DNA of 64,000 nucleotides from Nephrocerus scutellatus (taxonomy: Eukaryota > Arthropoda > Insecta > Diptera > Pipunculidae). Both the position numbers and the translations under genes were made by a program. How positions within the stretch are numbered: position 1 is the stretch's first letter; each line of letters opens with the position of its first letter. Of this stretch, positions 21,691 to 31,655 are shown piece after piece. The notes under the pieces were generated by a model, which saw only the letters and a program-made list of their open reading frames with translations, was not told where the DNA came from and did no database searches. The DNA lies in assembly GCA_947095585.1 (NCBI GenBank), contig OX352765.1, positions 91,596,965 to 91,660,964 on the forward strand, read 5' to 3'.

Positions 21691-21693
21691 TGG
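21659..21693 (-). repeat. Right arm of the perfect 35-bp inverted repeat
   Basis: Exact reverse complement of 19,473-19,507. Confidence 0.85.
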
Positions 21694-22709
21694 AAATTTT
21701 AGCTATTATTTACATCACGAGTGGTGACTAAAACAAAAGAAAACGAATGAAAGTGAATTGGTTTTGAGGACACAACCAACTGATTATTTTGTTCCAGAAA
21801 CACCATTTTTATGCACTGTAAACGAATCAAGATCACGAGAAAAACCATTTCATGACTACAACTTCAAAAACAAGGAAAACAAATGCATCAACAATTAATT
21901 CAATCGCCGGTAAGCGCTTTCTGTCCCACACTGTAGCCGGCTACATCATTTAAAAAACACCCTTACCCTCACTCAACTGTTTCTCAACATTTGACCCAAT
22001 TTATGCATAAGTCAAGTTGTTTTTTATATTTGCCTCGTACTCCCTGTACATTTTATTTCATTCGCAGTTAAGTTTATGTCACTCGTTCTTCCCTCGCAAA
22101 TGACATTTCAAGCCAATTTGCATGCAAACATTTGTATGCCGTACGTGTGAAATGTGTCAAAGACTACCTCAATATTATTACGCTTATTAGGGCACACATG
22201 TGTAGTTGTTTTTGTTTTATTGCTCCAAGTTTTCACCCACCTCACTTTTCGCTAAGTGTGGTATGACATGACCCCATCATTACTCTCATTTCTCCTCTAC
22301 ATTTACGATTTTATCGAGTAGAGAAACAACATGGCACAAATATTATTTTGGTTGACGATGTAAAAGGATAAGAAATTCAAAATAGTAAGAAATTACTCTT
22401 TAAGTAGAAAACAAGAAAATTTAATTTAAATTCGATCACCGATTGGGGTTAAATTCGCATTCACTTTCCTTTCCCCTCCCTTGTTTTGCATTTATTGCTC
22501 AGTAGCACTTAACCTATTGAGTCTATGAGTTTTATTGAGTTGTTTTGAGCGATAAAATACAAAATAAGACTAGAGAGCTGACTTAAGCCAATTTACGTAA
22601 ACCAATTTTACACTTACGTCTTTAATGTAGTGAAGTCGCCGTGGGCTTGGTGTCTTAGTGGATAAGTGCATGGACTTATGTCCCGATCGATTGCGACATT
22701 AGCGTCCAT
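21694..22709. other. No gene recognised; tRNA-like scrap near 22,640
   Basis: Intergenic. At 22,640-22,690 CCGTGGGCTTGGTGTCTTAG and TGGATAAGTGCATGGACTTA resemble the 5' part of a tRNA-headed SINE, but no box B follows. Confidence 0.4.
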
Positions 22710-23798
22710 CAGACGATGAACTTGTTCGCCGCAACATGTTGTTCTGGCTTTTCTTCACATGGCGATCATGTTGGCGTAGCTAACGTCGGTAGGTAAACAA
22801 CACCATGGCAACCAGCAGTAGAATATTGAAATATTTCTGTCGGTTGATAAACATCGCCCAACATAATGACGGATATAACTAAATGTTGATGAGGGTATAT
22901 GGTTTTCACACGCCCATAGACGAAAGTGACTGTTTCGTACGCTATAAACTAGCCTCGAAAGTAGCCCATAGCAACACTAGTTATGTTATGATATAAACGT
23001 TTTTTGTTATTTACTACAATCTCAGCGAACACATTGCGCATGAGCAAGAATTCTCTTTTGTTTGTCGTTTGTGATTTCTGCTTCTCTCTCGAATAAACAG
23101 GAAAACCGGTTTGGACGCGTGAAAAATTCATTTCTTTGTTATTTACTGCAGTCACAGCGAACACACATTCTCACATTTCTGCTTCTCTCTCGATTTAGCA
23201 AAAAAAAACCGGTTTGGACGCGTGAAAAATAGCGTACATGACTTGCAGAAAAGTGATCATCGTGCTCGTTAGATTGCCGAACTCGGCTACCGCCTCGTTT
23301 CCTTGCTCGTTCTGTAATATACTATTTCCTTACTGGGAATTCATTACTTTCTGCAACACGCATCCAGGACCCAATCTCGTTCTATGTTTATCAAAAAACT
23401 TCAGCCTTTTTATATTTGTGCTTATATTCTTCACTTTTAAATTGTCGAGCTTCCAAAAGTTGGAAAAACTCTACCCAGAAATCGGTATTTACAATCGATG
23501 CCATGATGCCGATGATAAAAACTTTCCAATATATATCACAACACAAAAAATGTTTACAATAAAATATTTTTGTCCGAAATCTTCACGAACTGAGCATCAT
23601 GAAATTTTTTTTAGAATGAAAAATTGTATGGCGGTGTGACAACATGTGCTCAGAGGATAAACATGTTCGCGACAACACGATAAAAAATCAAAATGTTTTG
23701 AAATCCAGCGATCATGTTCGCGAAACTCGCGAACAGTCCCTCACACGATCAAATTACCCGCGAGTACAACATGTTGCGGCGAACAAGTTCATCGTCTG
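22710..23798. mobile_element. Non-autonomous TIR DNA transposon, 1,089 bp
   Basis: Bounded by near-perfect 33-bp terminal inverted repeats. The left reads CAGACGATGAACTTGTTCGC at 22,710-22,742 and the right is its reverse complement at 23,766-23,798. There is no transposase: the 133-codon frame at 23,238-23,639 has no family signature. Inside, 22,990-23,225 contains an imperfect tandem duplication (~102-132 bp) with two copies each of TTTCTGCTTCTCTCTCG and CCGGTTTGGACGCGTG. I could not identify a target-site duplication, so the superfamily is unassigned. Confidence 0.75.
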
Positions 23799-23944
23799 AT
23801 TGCCGCTATTCACACAGGGCCATCAAATTGATGGCCAGACTCGTACTCTTATCCGAATCCCATACCCTTGAAAAATGTTGTTCCTATTCAGTTGAAGCGG
23901 AGTGTAAGTCCCTAATTCGATTTGGGACTTATGTCCCATTTAAG

Positions 23945-24155
23945 TGGGCCTAGAAGATTTGACTCCGTTGGACTATTATTTATCGGGAGGACAAATGCTA
24001 CAATAATCTTCCAGAGACGATTGAAGTTTTGAAAGACACAATTGATGAAAAAGAGGCTCAAACGATTGAAAATATACTAAAAAAATTGGCTGACAGAATG
24101 GGTTACTGCAGATCCAGCCGAGGCAGTCAAATAGATTGCCATTAATAATCGGAGG
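23945..24155 (+). pseudogene. mariner/Tc1-like transposase C-terminus
   Basis: Across one frameshift the plus strand reads DLTPLDYYL (the third-Asp region, usually DLTPLDYYLWG). It then reads NNLPETIEVLKDTIDE-like sequence, QTIENILKKLADRMG and YCRSSRGSQID, the standard C-terminal tail (RxxASRGGHL-like). Only the last ~70 residues remain, with no terminal repeats seen. Confidence 0.65.
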
Positions 24156-24194
24156 GTGTACTCTCGAAAGTAAAGTACCAGTCATTTGTTGCAT

Positions 24195-24450
24195 TTTACT
24201 TTCTTTTACATAGTAAAAGGAAGTATAGTAATCATGAAAATTTTCCAACTCGTGATTTTTGCTGATTTACCCATTACCGTATCACCTGAGTCAGAAAAAC
24301 CGGAAAAAATCGTTATATTGTGTCTGTGTCCACTCTACAACCCAGACGGCTGAACTAATAGGGATAAAAATTTGTATTTAAGCTTTTTACATAAATTGTG
24401 AGAGGCCAGATGATTTTGACGGAAATCTGACAGCCGGAAATGACTCAAAT
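24195..24450 (+). repeat. Dispersed repeat with TACTTTCTTTTAC hairpin, copy 1
   Basis: Starts with a near-palindrome, TTACTTTCTTTTACATAG then TAAAAGGAAGTATAGTAA. It continues through GATTTACCCATTACCGTATC, CTGAGTCAGAAAAACCG and TTTACATAAATTGTGAG to ATGATTTTGACGGAAATCTG. Other copies lie at 38,440-38,640 (minus) and 59,930-60,460 (plus, split by a SINE). Confidence 0.7.
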
Positions 24451-25724
24451 TACTCAAAAAGTATAGCACTTAGTAGAAATCTGTTAAGTGGTAAAAAAAT
24501 TTAAACAAAAAACAAAAAAAATTAGAAAAAACATAAAAAAAAATTTAAAAAAAATGAATATACCACACCCTTTATATACTTGATATAAAAAAAACTAAAA
24601 TCATAGTCAAAAAATAACTTCGAAGAAGAAAAACAAACCACTCGCTAGATATGAGCTTAATTAAGCAAAGTAAGTTTTGCCTTAATTTGTTTTTTTTTAT
24701 GTGTGGTTTGTCTAAAAGTAAATTACAACCAGTTCCCTTTCTCTCTCTCTCTCACTCTCTCTCACACACACAGTTCAAATACTTTGACAGACTGTGAGTG
24801 ACTACTTTTACTTACTAGTGACAAGTGATGATAAGAATGGATGTGAATGGAACAATCGCCCGGAAAACCGGAAATTAGCACAGGCAACCAGCATCATCAT
24901 TCACCACACCACCGATCAAAGCAATGGTGTGCGTGGGGTAGAGAGGAGAAGAGAAAACTTTAAATTAAACCTTTGGGGGGGTAAAAATGTCGGTCAGATC
25001 TGCTGCTTTTGTTCCTCTGCAGACGAACTTTCCTTATCACAAAGCCTCGACAAAGCGTCGTAATTTTATTATTTTCTAATACATTTTTTTACTTCGTTTC
25101 TCTTTAGTTCTTGTGAAGACAAATGGCAGAGTAATTAATGTTCTAATTGTGTTTACCGAACGAAAGGAGAATTTCTAGAGATGTTCTCTGATGTAATAAA
25201 ACAGACCTTGTCGGTGTAATAATGTAAGTTTAGTAATATCCTCTTACTCTTTGGGATGTTGGAAAAAATAATTAACGGAAAAGGGTGCTTATCATTATTA
25301 ATGTTTATTGTCGGCTTCTACAACGAAATATTATTGACCAAGTTAAGTTAATTAAAATTTCAGATTGCACATTTTATATCTATAAGCTACTAGCTTCAAT
25401 TCCAGATATCATCTTCGCTCTAACCAGACCAGACCTCTAGCGTCCAGTGCCGTCACACCTTAGACCTTTGCACGGTTCTACCTTAAATATCCTGCATGGT
25501 ACTACCTCAACATGATGTCGGATGTCGGACTTGTCACAAACAAAGACACAAACAATTATAATTTGACAGCAGTATAGGATTTTTTTGTCATGTGAGTGAG
25601 AATCTTAAATGAGGTTACGTCAAAAGAAATGACATTAATTAGCAACACTCGAATTGAGGTTTACTAGGCGAACGTTTATTTATATAACGGGCTGCGACAC
25701 ACTTTTTTATAATAAACAAGCGAC
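24451..25724. other. No gene recognised
   Basis: Poly-A-rich, with a CT/CA microsatellite at ~24,740-24,773. The 89-codon frame at 24,794-25,063 has no family signature. Confidence 0.4.
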
Positions 25725-26015
25725 CCACCCCGGCTTCGCACGGGTTGCACTAATTATCTATTGCCAGATGACTTCTGGTGGATTATTCGTCTACATCCCC
25801 GGTTGCTTAAATCACTGCGACTGCTCCGCTCGCCGGTCAGAGTTGTATGGGAGCCCCCTGACCCCATCACCGGTTGCTTAAATCTCTCCGCTCGCGGGTG
25901 AGAGTTGTATAAAGCCCCCCGACCCGGGCCCTGATCTCTTTCAAATTTTTACAAAAAGTGTTGTCGATCGGTGATACACATGCATATAAAATTTGATAAA
26001 AATCGGGATTGTTGT
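25725..26015. repeat. GCGACCCACCCCGGCTTCGC repeat joined to AAAATCGGG block
   Basis: Starts near AAGCGACCCACCCCGGCTTC, then two near-identical 55-bp units (CCCCGGTTGCTTAAATC.CT..GCTCG..GGTCAGAGTTGTAT at 25,797 and 25,868). It then passes into the TTTTTACAAAAAGTGTTG...AAAATCGGG sequence also present at 5,161-5,640. Confidence 0.5.
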
Positions 26016-26339
26016 TATGAAAACATGCGACAGCAGAAAAGTCAAACTTAAAGTTTTTTTTATTGAGATTTTCATACAAAAAAACACCATCCGAATTTCC
26101 CAAAATTTCCGACTTTTCCGGTTTCCGGTCATTTAATTTCCTTAACATCATATTGAAAAAAATTGTACAAAATAGATGTACAATTTCGCTTAAGTCTGCT
26201 TTAAAACTGACATAAGATGAAGACATCGATATCATTGGCAGAACCCAGCGAGCTGTCCAAGGGTATATATGAAAGCATTGTTGCGAAAGCGGGTGGGGCT
26301 TGACCAACGTATTGGTCATAATCACAATAGCCATAACTG
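26016..26339. other. No gene recognised
   Basis: Minus-strand frame 25,867-26,469 runs through here but is a composite of unrelated repeats, not a gene. Confidence 0.45.
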
Positions 26340-26760
26340 TTATGTAGAGACTTTGGCTACCTTTGCATCCCTGGACGCTATCCTTCAAGCGTAGGCTTAG
26401 CCGGCCTCGCTGTTGTGTTCCATAAAGCATCCCGCAAAGGACTTTCCGAGCACGATCCTCTTCGCTCATGCGGTCCTCGCTCTCTGTACTGTTCTATCAG
26501 CGCTCGGAGCACCATACCAACAAGATAGTGGTCCTAGTCTACGTTGGCACCTCGGTACGTTCGTACCGTCTTCAGGTTCGGGTTATGGCGGCGGTCTATC
26601 AACAAGTAGTCTATCTGGTTGCGAGTAGTTCCATCAGGAGGTACCCAGGTGGCTTTGTGTATATTTTTGCGCGCAAACCTTGCACTCGCAACGACCAAAT
26701 TATGACTCGTTGTCCATTGTCATTTGTGTTCTAGTGTAAGCTATGGGTGCCAATCTACTA
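26340..26760 (-). pseudogene. RTE-clade LINE copy 3 with RT deleted
   Basis: On the minus strand the endonuclease end (~26,510-26,740: KATWVPPDGTTRNQIDYLLI, then RRHNPNLKTVRTYRGAN, then DHYLVGM) passes within about 40 bases into the RTE C-terminus (~26,345-26,500: MSEEDRARKVLCGMLYGTQQ then RGRLSLRLKDSVQ). The RT domain is absent, as in copy 1 at 10,845-11,760, although the junctions are not at the same base. Confidence 0.65.
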
Positions 26761-26819
26761 CCTAGTCTACCTTGGTTCAGCTATAATATTCAAAACCAAT
26801 GCCTCTTTCAATTTGCTCA

Positions 26820-27225
26820 AACCGTACCCGAAACCAAATCCACGGGTAAGTTGTCAAAGTTACAGAGTTTTCGTGGTTTTCGTGGTGAATGCTTTGTCAA
26901 TAGAACCAAATCAAACCAAATCAAACCAAAACCAACCGAAATGTCAAAAACAAATTGAGAAATTAGTCTGCTTGCTCTCTCTTCGCCATCTTGCTGAGTA
27001 AACGGACCTTACCCGTCGATTGCCGAAGTTACAGTGTCGGATGTCGGTCAAAAAATTAGCAAATAAAACGCAAAATCAAACCTTATCCCGGGTACAGTTT
27101 GTAAATAGAACGACAAATCAAAACCACGAGAGAGAAATCTTAACTTTACCCTGCAAATCGAAAGATGTATAAATGCAACAATGCACCACACGAATCAAGC
27201 AAAGAATAACTCACTCTCTTTAACG
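26820..27225 (+). repeat. Dispersed repeat, also at 31,080-31,320
   Basis: Shares with 31,080-31,320 the ordered blocks GAGAAATTAGTCTGC, TTGCTGAGTAAACG, GTCGATTGCCGA, GGTACAGTTTG.AAATAGAACG and CACGAGAGA. Orientation is the same. Class unknown. Confidence 0.55.
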
Positions 27226-27244
27226 AAATATAAAAGTAAATTTG

Positions 27245-27457
27245 TTAAGGGCCCAGTCCATAGAATCCGTTGCGTCAGTTGCGTCAACGTATTCGTTGGT
27301 GTTGCCGTATGTGACGCAAAGAGGTGACCCAAGTGTCGCTTCCGTCACACGCTTTGGCTATGGGACACTTCCCATAAGAGCGCGTGTATTTCGTCGATCT
27401 GTCAGTTGCAAACGTCGCCCCAAAGGATGCAACGGATTCTATGGGCTGGGCCCTTAA
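27245..27457. mobile_element. TTAA-flanked MITE, complete copy
   Basis: A 205-bp element (27,249-27,453) with 25-bp terminal inverted repeats differing at one position (GGGCCCAGTCCATAGAATCC versus GGGCCCAGCCCATAGAATCC). It is flanked on each side by TTAA. A TTAA duplication is the hallmark of piggyBac-type cut-and-paste insertion, so it is probably a non-autonomous piggyBac-like MITE, though the terminal bases are not the classic CCC. A second, longer copy lies at 1,357-1,690. Confidence 0.75.
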
Positions 27458-28629
27458 GTTTATGTTACCGCTTTATAATGCGAAGAGCAAGACAAGGATG
27501 AGAGGTAGAGCTTAAGGTATGGAATGCGTGAGTCATCTGCTCCTGAGAAAAAGAGCATTGACTTAAAATCAATAAAAAACCCTGTTCTGTGTAACTCATA
27601 CTACCACCTACTAGCTACTACATGCATTACTTAGAGGAGAAGAGAAAATTAATATAAAACTGATGAGTAATTATTTGCTGTCTTCCATGTTCCATTGCTG
27701 CCAAATTACTTTCAACTACACTTGCTCTTGGTACTTGGTTATCTGGTTAGAAATCTGAATACTGCGTTTCGTTTATATTCTAAAAAGAAGTACATATTTA
27801 ATTTTACTAAATGAGGCATAAAAGAAGACAGCAATTATTATGGCACTGATTTAAGAACAGACAGCCAACGCAAATACTCGTTAGACTTGACAATGACTTG
27901 GTGTGCTCGGGTGTAGGTCATAAGGAAAACTTTTACACTTCTTTCGTGTAGATTTAAATTTTTGTCCTTCCAAATGAAAAAGAACTTCTTTGCAATTCAT
28001 GTAATTATTTTTAAAAATATAGAAAAACGTTACTCAACGCAAGTACATTCCTACAAAAAACCATAGATAGTTAGTAAGAAATACAAGGCAAACGTTTAAA
28101 TTGGTTTCGTTTAGAAATACTAACAAAATGGCGTGAACGAAACACATTAATGGTGTAGTTTTTGTTCGGATGGATGTTGCAATTCGTGTGTGTGTGTGTG
28201 TGTCGTTTTCATATTGGATTGTAAAGGCAAGGATGGACCCTTTCTGTGTTCTAGTGAATAAAATGGGTAAAGGTCACGTTTTGCGTCACCTTCCATGTTT
28301 TTCAAGGACTCAAATAATTATCTTCAGAAAATCAGATATAAACTGAAATGTAACTTGAATTCTATTTATACTACATATTGCCGCAAAGTTCATATACAAA
28401 TTTCATATATCTCTTGCTATAGATTAAGAAATTCCGGAACGTTTTGAAGGATTCAATTATTTTCGATATTACACATATTTCTTTAATCGCGTTTAGTAGA
28501 CGGTGAAATTGGGAGCGTTACGAAAATGCGACATGATGATTTAATTTTTCTACTGTCCGCTACGCAGTGCTGATCAACCCAATATCCAGTACACAAACCA
28601 CTAAACGCTTTTCAACATCTTGGTTGTAC
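27458..28629. other. No gene recognised
   Basis: Intergenic, with a (GT)n run at ~28,187-28,203. Confidence 0.45.
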
Positions 28630-28965
28630 TTCGGGATGGGTCTTTTGAGAATCTTTTGCGAATATTTTGGTAGTCATTTGAGGAGTCTTTAGAGCGTCTT
28701 TTGGAGGACTATTTGGAATGTTTTTGGGGTTTTATGAAGTATTTTTATGGGTATTTTAAAAGGTCTTTTGGTAGGTCTTTTGGGTTCTTTCTTTTTTTCC
28801 TTTCGTTTGGGTTAATTGAGATTCTTTTAGAAATATTTTGGCGGTCCTTTGAAAGGACATTTGGGTTGTCTTTTGAAAGTCTTTTGAGGGTATTTTATGG
28901 GTCTTTTTGAAGTGTTTTGCGGGTCCATAAGGAGGTATTTTGAGGAAGGAGGATTGAACATGTAG
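28630..28965. repeat. Degenerate GGGTCTTTTGAGG minisatellite
   Basis: Repeated GTCTTTTG(A/G)GG and TATTTTGGGAGG-like units in G/T-rich orientation, related to the CTCAAGACC tract at 19,677-20,485 read on the other strand. The 69-codon frame here is a by-product of the repeat. Confidence 0.7.
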
Positions 28966-29379
28966 CTCAGACGATTGTAATGTACTGCTTCAAATAGGCT
29001 TGAAGAGTTAACGATTCATTTTACAAACTTTTAATGCTAACCCTGCTTGTGTTGACCGAATGCATAAACATTGTGCCATGGATTCGGAGCAAATTGAATA
29101 GGCTTTAATGCTGCATTTGTCAAAAAATTCACCCGCAAGCTAACCGCGTTGAAAATACAATTTAAAAAAAAACTAATTTTGTTTTCTTTGACGACCTTCA
29201 TGCTGGTAATGGTTTAAGAATTTAATAAAATGTACATTTTTTGATCTTAAAGAATTAAATTCCTTTCAAAAAAGACCAATACTAGCATTGTAGCTAGAAG
29301 CGTTCAAGAGTTACAGGGTGTAAAGTGATGTAAGGTCAAAAGTACGTCACTTTACATGAAAACACTTTGTACACCACCG
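28966..29379. other. No gene recognised
   Basis: Intergenic. No repeat boundary or gene seen. Confidence 0.4.
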
Positions 29380-29600
29380 CAGGTGATTAAAATGGACCCT
29401 TTTGAGGTTCTTTTTAACCACCTTTCACACGACCAAAAATTTGTGAGTGTTTAAGTCCAAATAAGTATTTTTTATATTACGCTTGTGACGTGTGCCGCGT
29501 TCTGCATGTAGCAAGTGTGACCTTTCGCGCGATAACACAAGTCGCGAGTTGGGTGTGGCACGTGTGGTGCGTGGAAAAAAGAAAATACTTTGAAATAGGC
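29380..29600 (-). repeat. Diverged satellite monomer
   Basis: Minus-strand relative of the 16,161-16,857 satellite. It has CACTCACAAATTTTTGGTCG, a TTTTTATATTACGC segment and repeated CACGTGTGGCGCG-like sequence in the same order. Confidence 0.5.
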
Positions 29601-30214
29601 CCGACCTCAAAAACAGATATTTTGGCGATTATTGCCAAATAATAAAGGACTGTGTGGCGTGTGTCGATGTATACATCAAAAATTGTAATTGTGGAAAACA
29701 AAATTTTTTTACATTTACTTGTTTTGTATATAATTTTAACCGCCACAGAAATTTTACTTCTCTAAGAATGACTTTGTTGGCACAGTTCCCGAGTCTACAC
29801 CACGGAAACGACCACGTTTGACATATTACCTATGACATAAAACCCCAAACAAGCAATTGACACTTGACAGTTTTGCCCGTGGATATCTAATCTGTTGGGT
29901 ATGAGGAATTTTTTGGCATATTATTTTTGTATTTTGAAGAAAGCAGATTAAACAGTAAAGTTAGCTATTAGTAATCATAATTAAAATTTAGTCATGATCG
30001 TAATGTCCGAACTCTCATACTTTAATTCAATATTAAAATATGTTATTATTGTATTCACTTTTAAATTAATTTTTTGTAAACATTGTTCTTAAATCGTCGT
30101 CGTCACTGAAATGTCAAAAACAAGCTGATGTCGTTTTTTTTCTTTTTAGAAATCTGCGTTTGAGTTCAGATTTTTTCTCGGCAAATCGAAAACGAAAATA
30201 TTTTATTTACATCT
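29601..30214. other. No gene recognised
   Basis: AT-rich intergenic DNA. Confidence 0.4.
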
Positions 30215-30350
30215 TCTGTTGTTGTTGTTTTAGCAGCTTCAGGCCTGTTAAACCTGTTGCTGAGTTGACGATCCTTTGTCCAGTGTGAGAAACACTGGAC
30301 TGGAGTATTTTCAGTGCGTAGAACCGATCGTCGTCGAAAGGTCATCTATT
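30215..30350. repeat. Hairpin-bearing GTTGTTGTTTTAGCAGC repeat
   Basis: Starts GTTGTTGTTGTTTTAGCAGC. It contains a hairpin, GTCCAGTGTGAGAAACACTG/GAC, and then GCGTAGAACCGATCGTCGTC. From memory of fly genomes this layout (GTTGTT..GCAGC, a hairpin, then GTAGAACCGA-C-GTCGT) resembles a short repeat common in schizophoran flies. I cannot verify that here. Confidence 0.4.
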
Positions 30351-30780
30351 GTTACATGTGTTGTTGTTTTTATTTTTAGTGAAAAGTTAAGCCAGAAACA
30401 AGATGGTTTGCGATGTGGTGCGGTATTCTGACAGAGCGCTCAGAAACAATGTAAAGAATTTGGCGAATACAAAATCAGTAAGCTGAAGTGCACTGTATTG
30501 CACCGCACTGTGACAGCTTAACCAAATTTCAAAAAGAGTACAGTTGTCATCATTTGAAAGTGCAGCAAACTGATTTAAATATATATCAAGGAACAGATAA
30601 TAAAACTTGTTAGGAAATATCCGCCTTTATTCAATACAGCGAAAAAAAGCTGCTTAAAGGACTATTCCAAGAAATAAGAAAAATACCGAACCGCATACTA
30701 TTCTTTTTGGCATTAGAATACTGCAACGGTGCCGCACTGCACTTCGATCTTTTTCAGCCATTAGTCTCTCAAAATCACAG
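30351..30780. other. No gene recognised
   Basis: Intergenic. No supported feature. Confidence 0.4.
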
Positions 30781-30784
30781 ATCG

Positions 30785-31325
30785 GTTTTCGCTCTACGGT
30801 AGATTGGTTTTTTAGAGCGTGGCTACACCAGAATGAGTCATGTCCAGCGACACAGGTAGGTTTTTAGTGATTTTGAAAGAGAAAGCTTGATTCCACCGAG
30901 AATACACCGAAAGTCATCTGCGAAAGATGTGTCCGAACATTCTATACGGCAAAACCACAGCAAATTCACAAACACCCACAAATGCTGCGATAAGTGTAGC
31001 CACAACGTTCATGGGCATGACTTTCTTCCCATGATCGTGTAGCCACGCTCTTAGGAAAAACGAACAACTTGACAGCCAAAAACCACTCTGCGCCAAATTT
31101 TAAAGTGGAAAAAAACGATATGAGAAATTAGTCTGCAGACTCTCTCTACACGCCATTTTGCTGAGTAAACGAAATGTCGATTGCCGACAGGTAACAAAGT
31201 TACAGTTTCGGTTACAAAACATTGCAAATTAAATGCACAATCCAACCGTACCCCTGGTACAGTTTGCAAATAGAACGTCAAACCAAAGACACAAAACACG
31301 AGAGAATTCTTGGCCGTATGTTCTG
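30785..31325. repeat. Older repeat interrupted by a MITE
   Basis: CTCTACGGTAGATTGGTTTT before, and GGAAAAACGAACAACTTGAC after, the MITE at 30,815-31,050 are contiguous in a related sequence at about 50,270-50,360. That sequence therefore acts as an empty-site relative. From ~31,080 the repeat shared with 26,820-27,225 follows. Confidence 0.6.
30812..31053. mobile_element. MITE with GAGCGTGGCTACAC ends, TTA flanks
   Basis: A 236-bp element (30,815-31,050) whose ends are the exact 14-bp inverted repeat GAGCGTGGCTACAC, bracketed by TTA on each side (TTA or TA duplication). No coding sequence. The TA-containing duplication would suit a Tc1/mariner- or PIF/Harbinger-type transposase source, which I cannot decide. 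Confidence 0.75.
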
Positions 31326-31655
31326 TTCTGTTTTTTTTTAGAGTAAAAAGATCATATCCGAAAATTATCGGAGCGTAAAAAAACGCATCAGGGAAAAAAT
31401 ACTTTTTGGAGAATGAAAAAAAAAACAGATAAGAATTCTGACAGTTAAATTATCTCTCCATTTGGTTAAAATGATATATAGCTCCTACCTCAAAAATATA
31501 ATATGATGATTATAACCAAAAAATACAATGTAAAAATAAAAGTATTGTTATTATTATTATTTATTACCCATTTAATGAAGTTTTTATTCGTGATTTTACG
31601 GAATATAAATTTTTCTTTTAAAAATCTTGCAACACAAAAGTGAAAAAATATAAAA
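31326..31655. other. No gene recognised
   Basis: AT-rich spacer up to the Helitron-like element. Confidence 0.4.

Noticed and set aside
23238..23639. 133-aa gene inside the TIR element
   Set aside because: No transposase or other family motif. The surrounding element looks non-autonomous, and the frame may be chance.
25867..26469. 200-aa gene on the minus strand
   Set aside because: The frame crosses an RTE LINE tail, unique sequence and the AAAATCGGG repeat. Only its start matches a protein (RTE C-terminus), so it is a composite by chance.
28701..28910. Phe-rich 69-aa gene
   Set aside because: Same reason: a translation of the GTCTTTTGAGG minisatellite.
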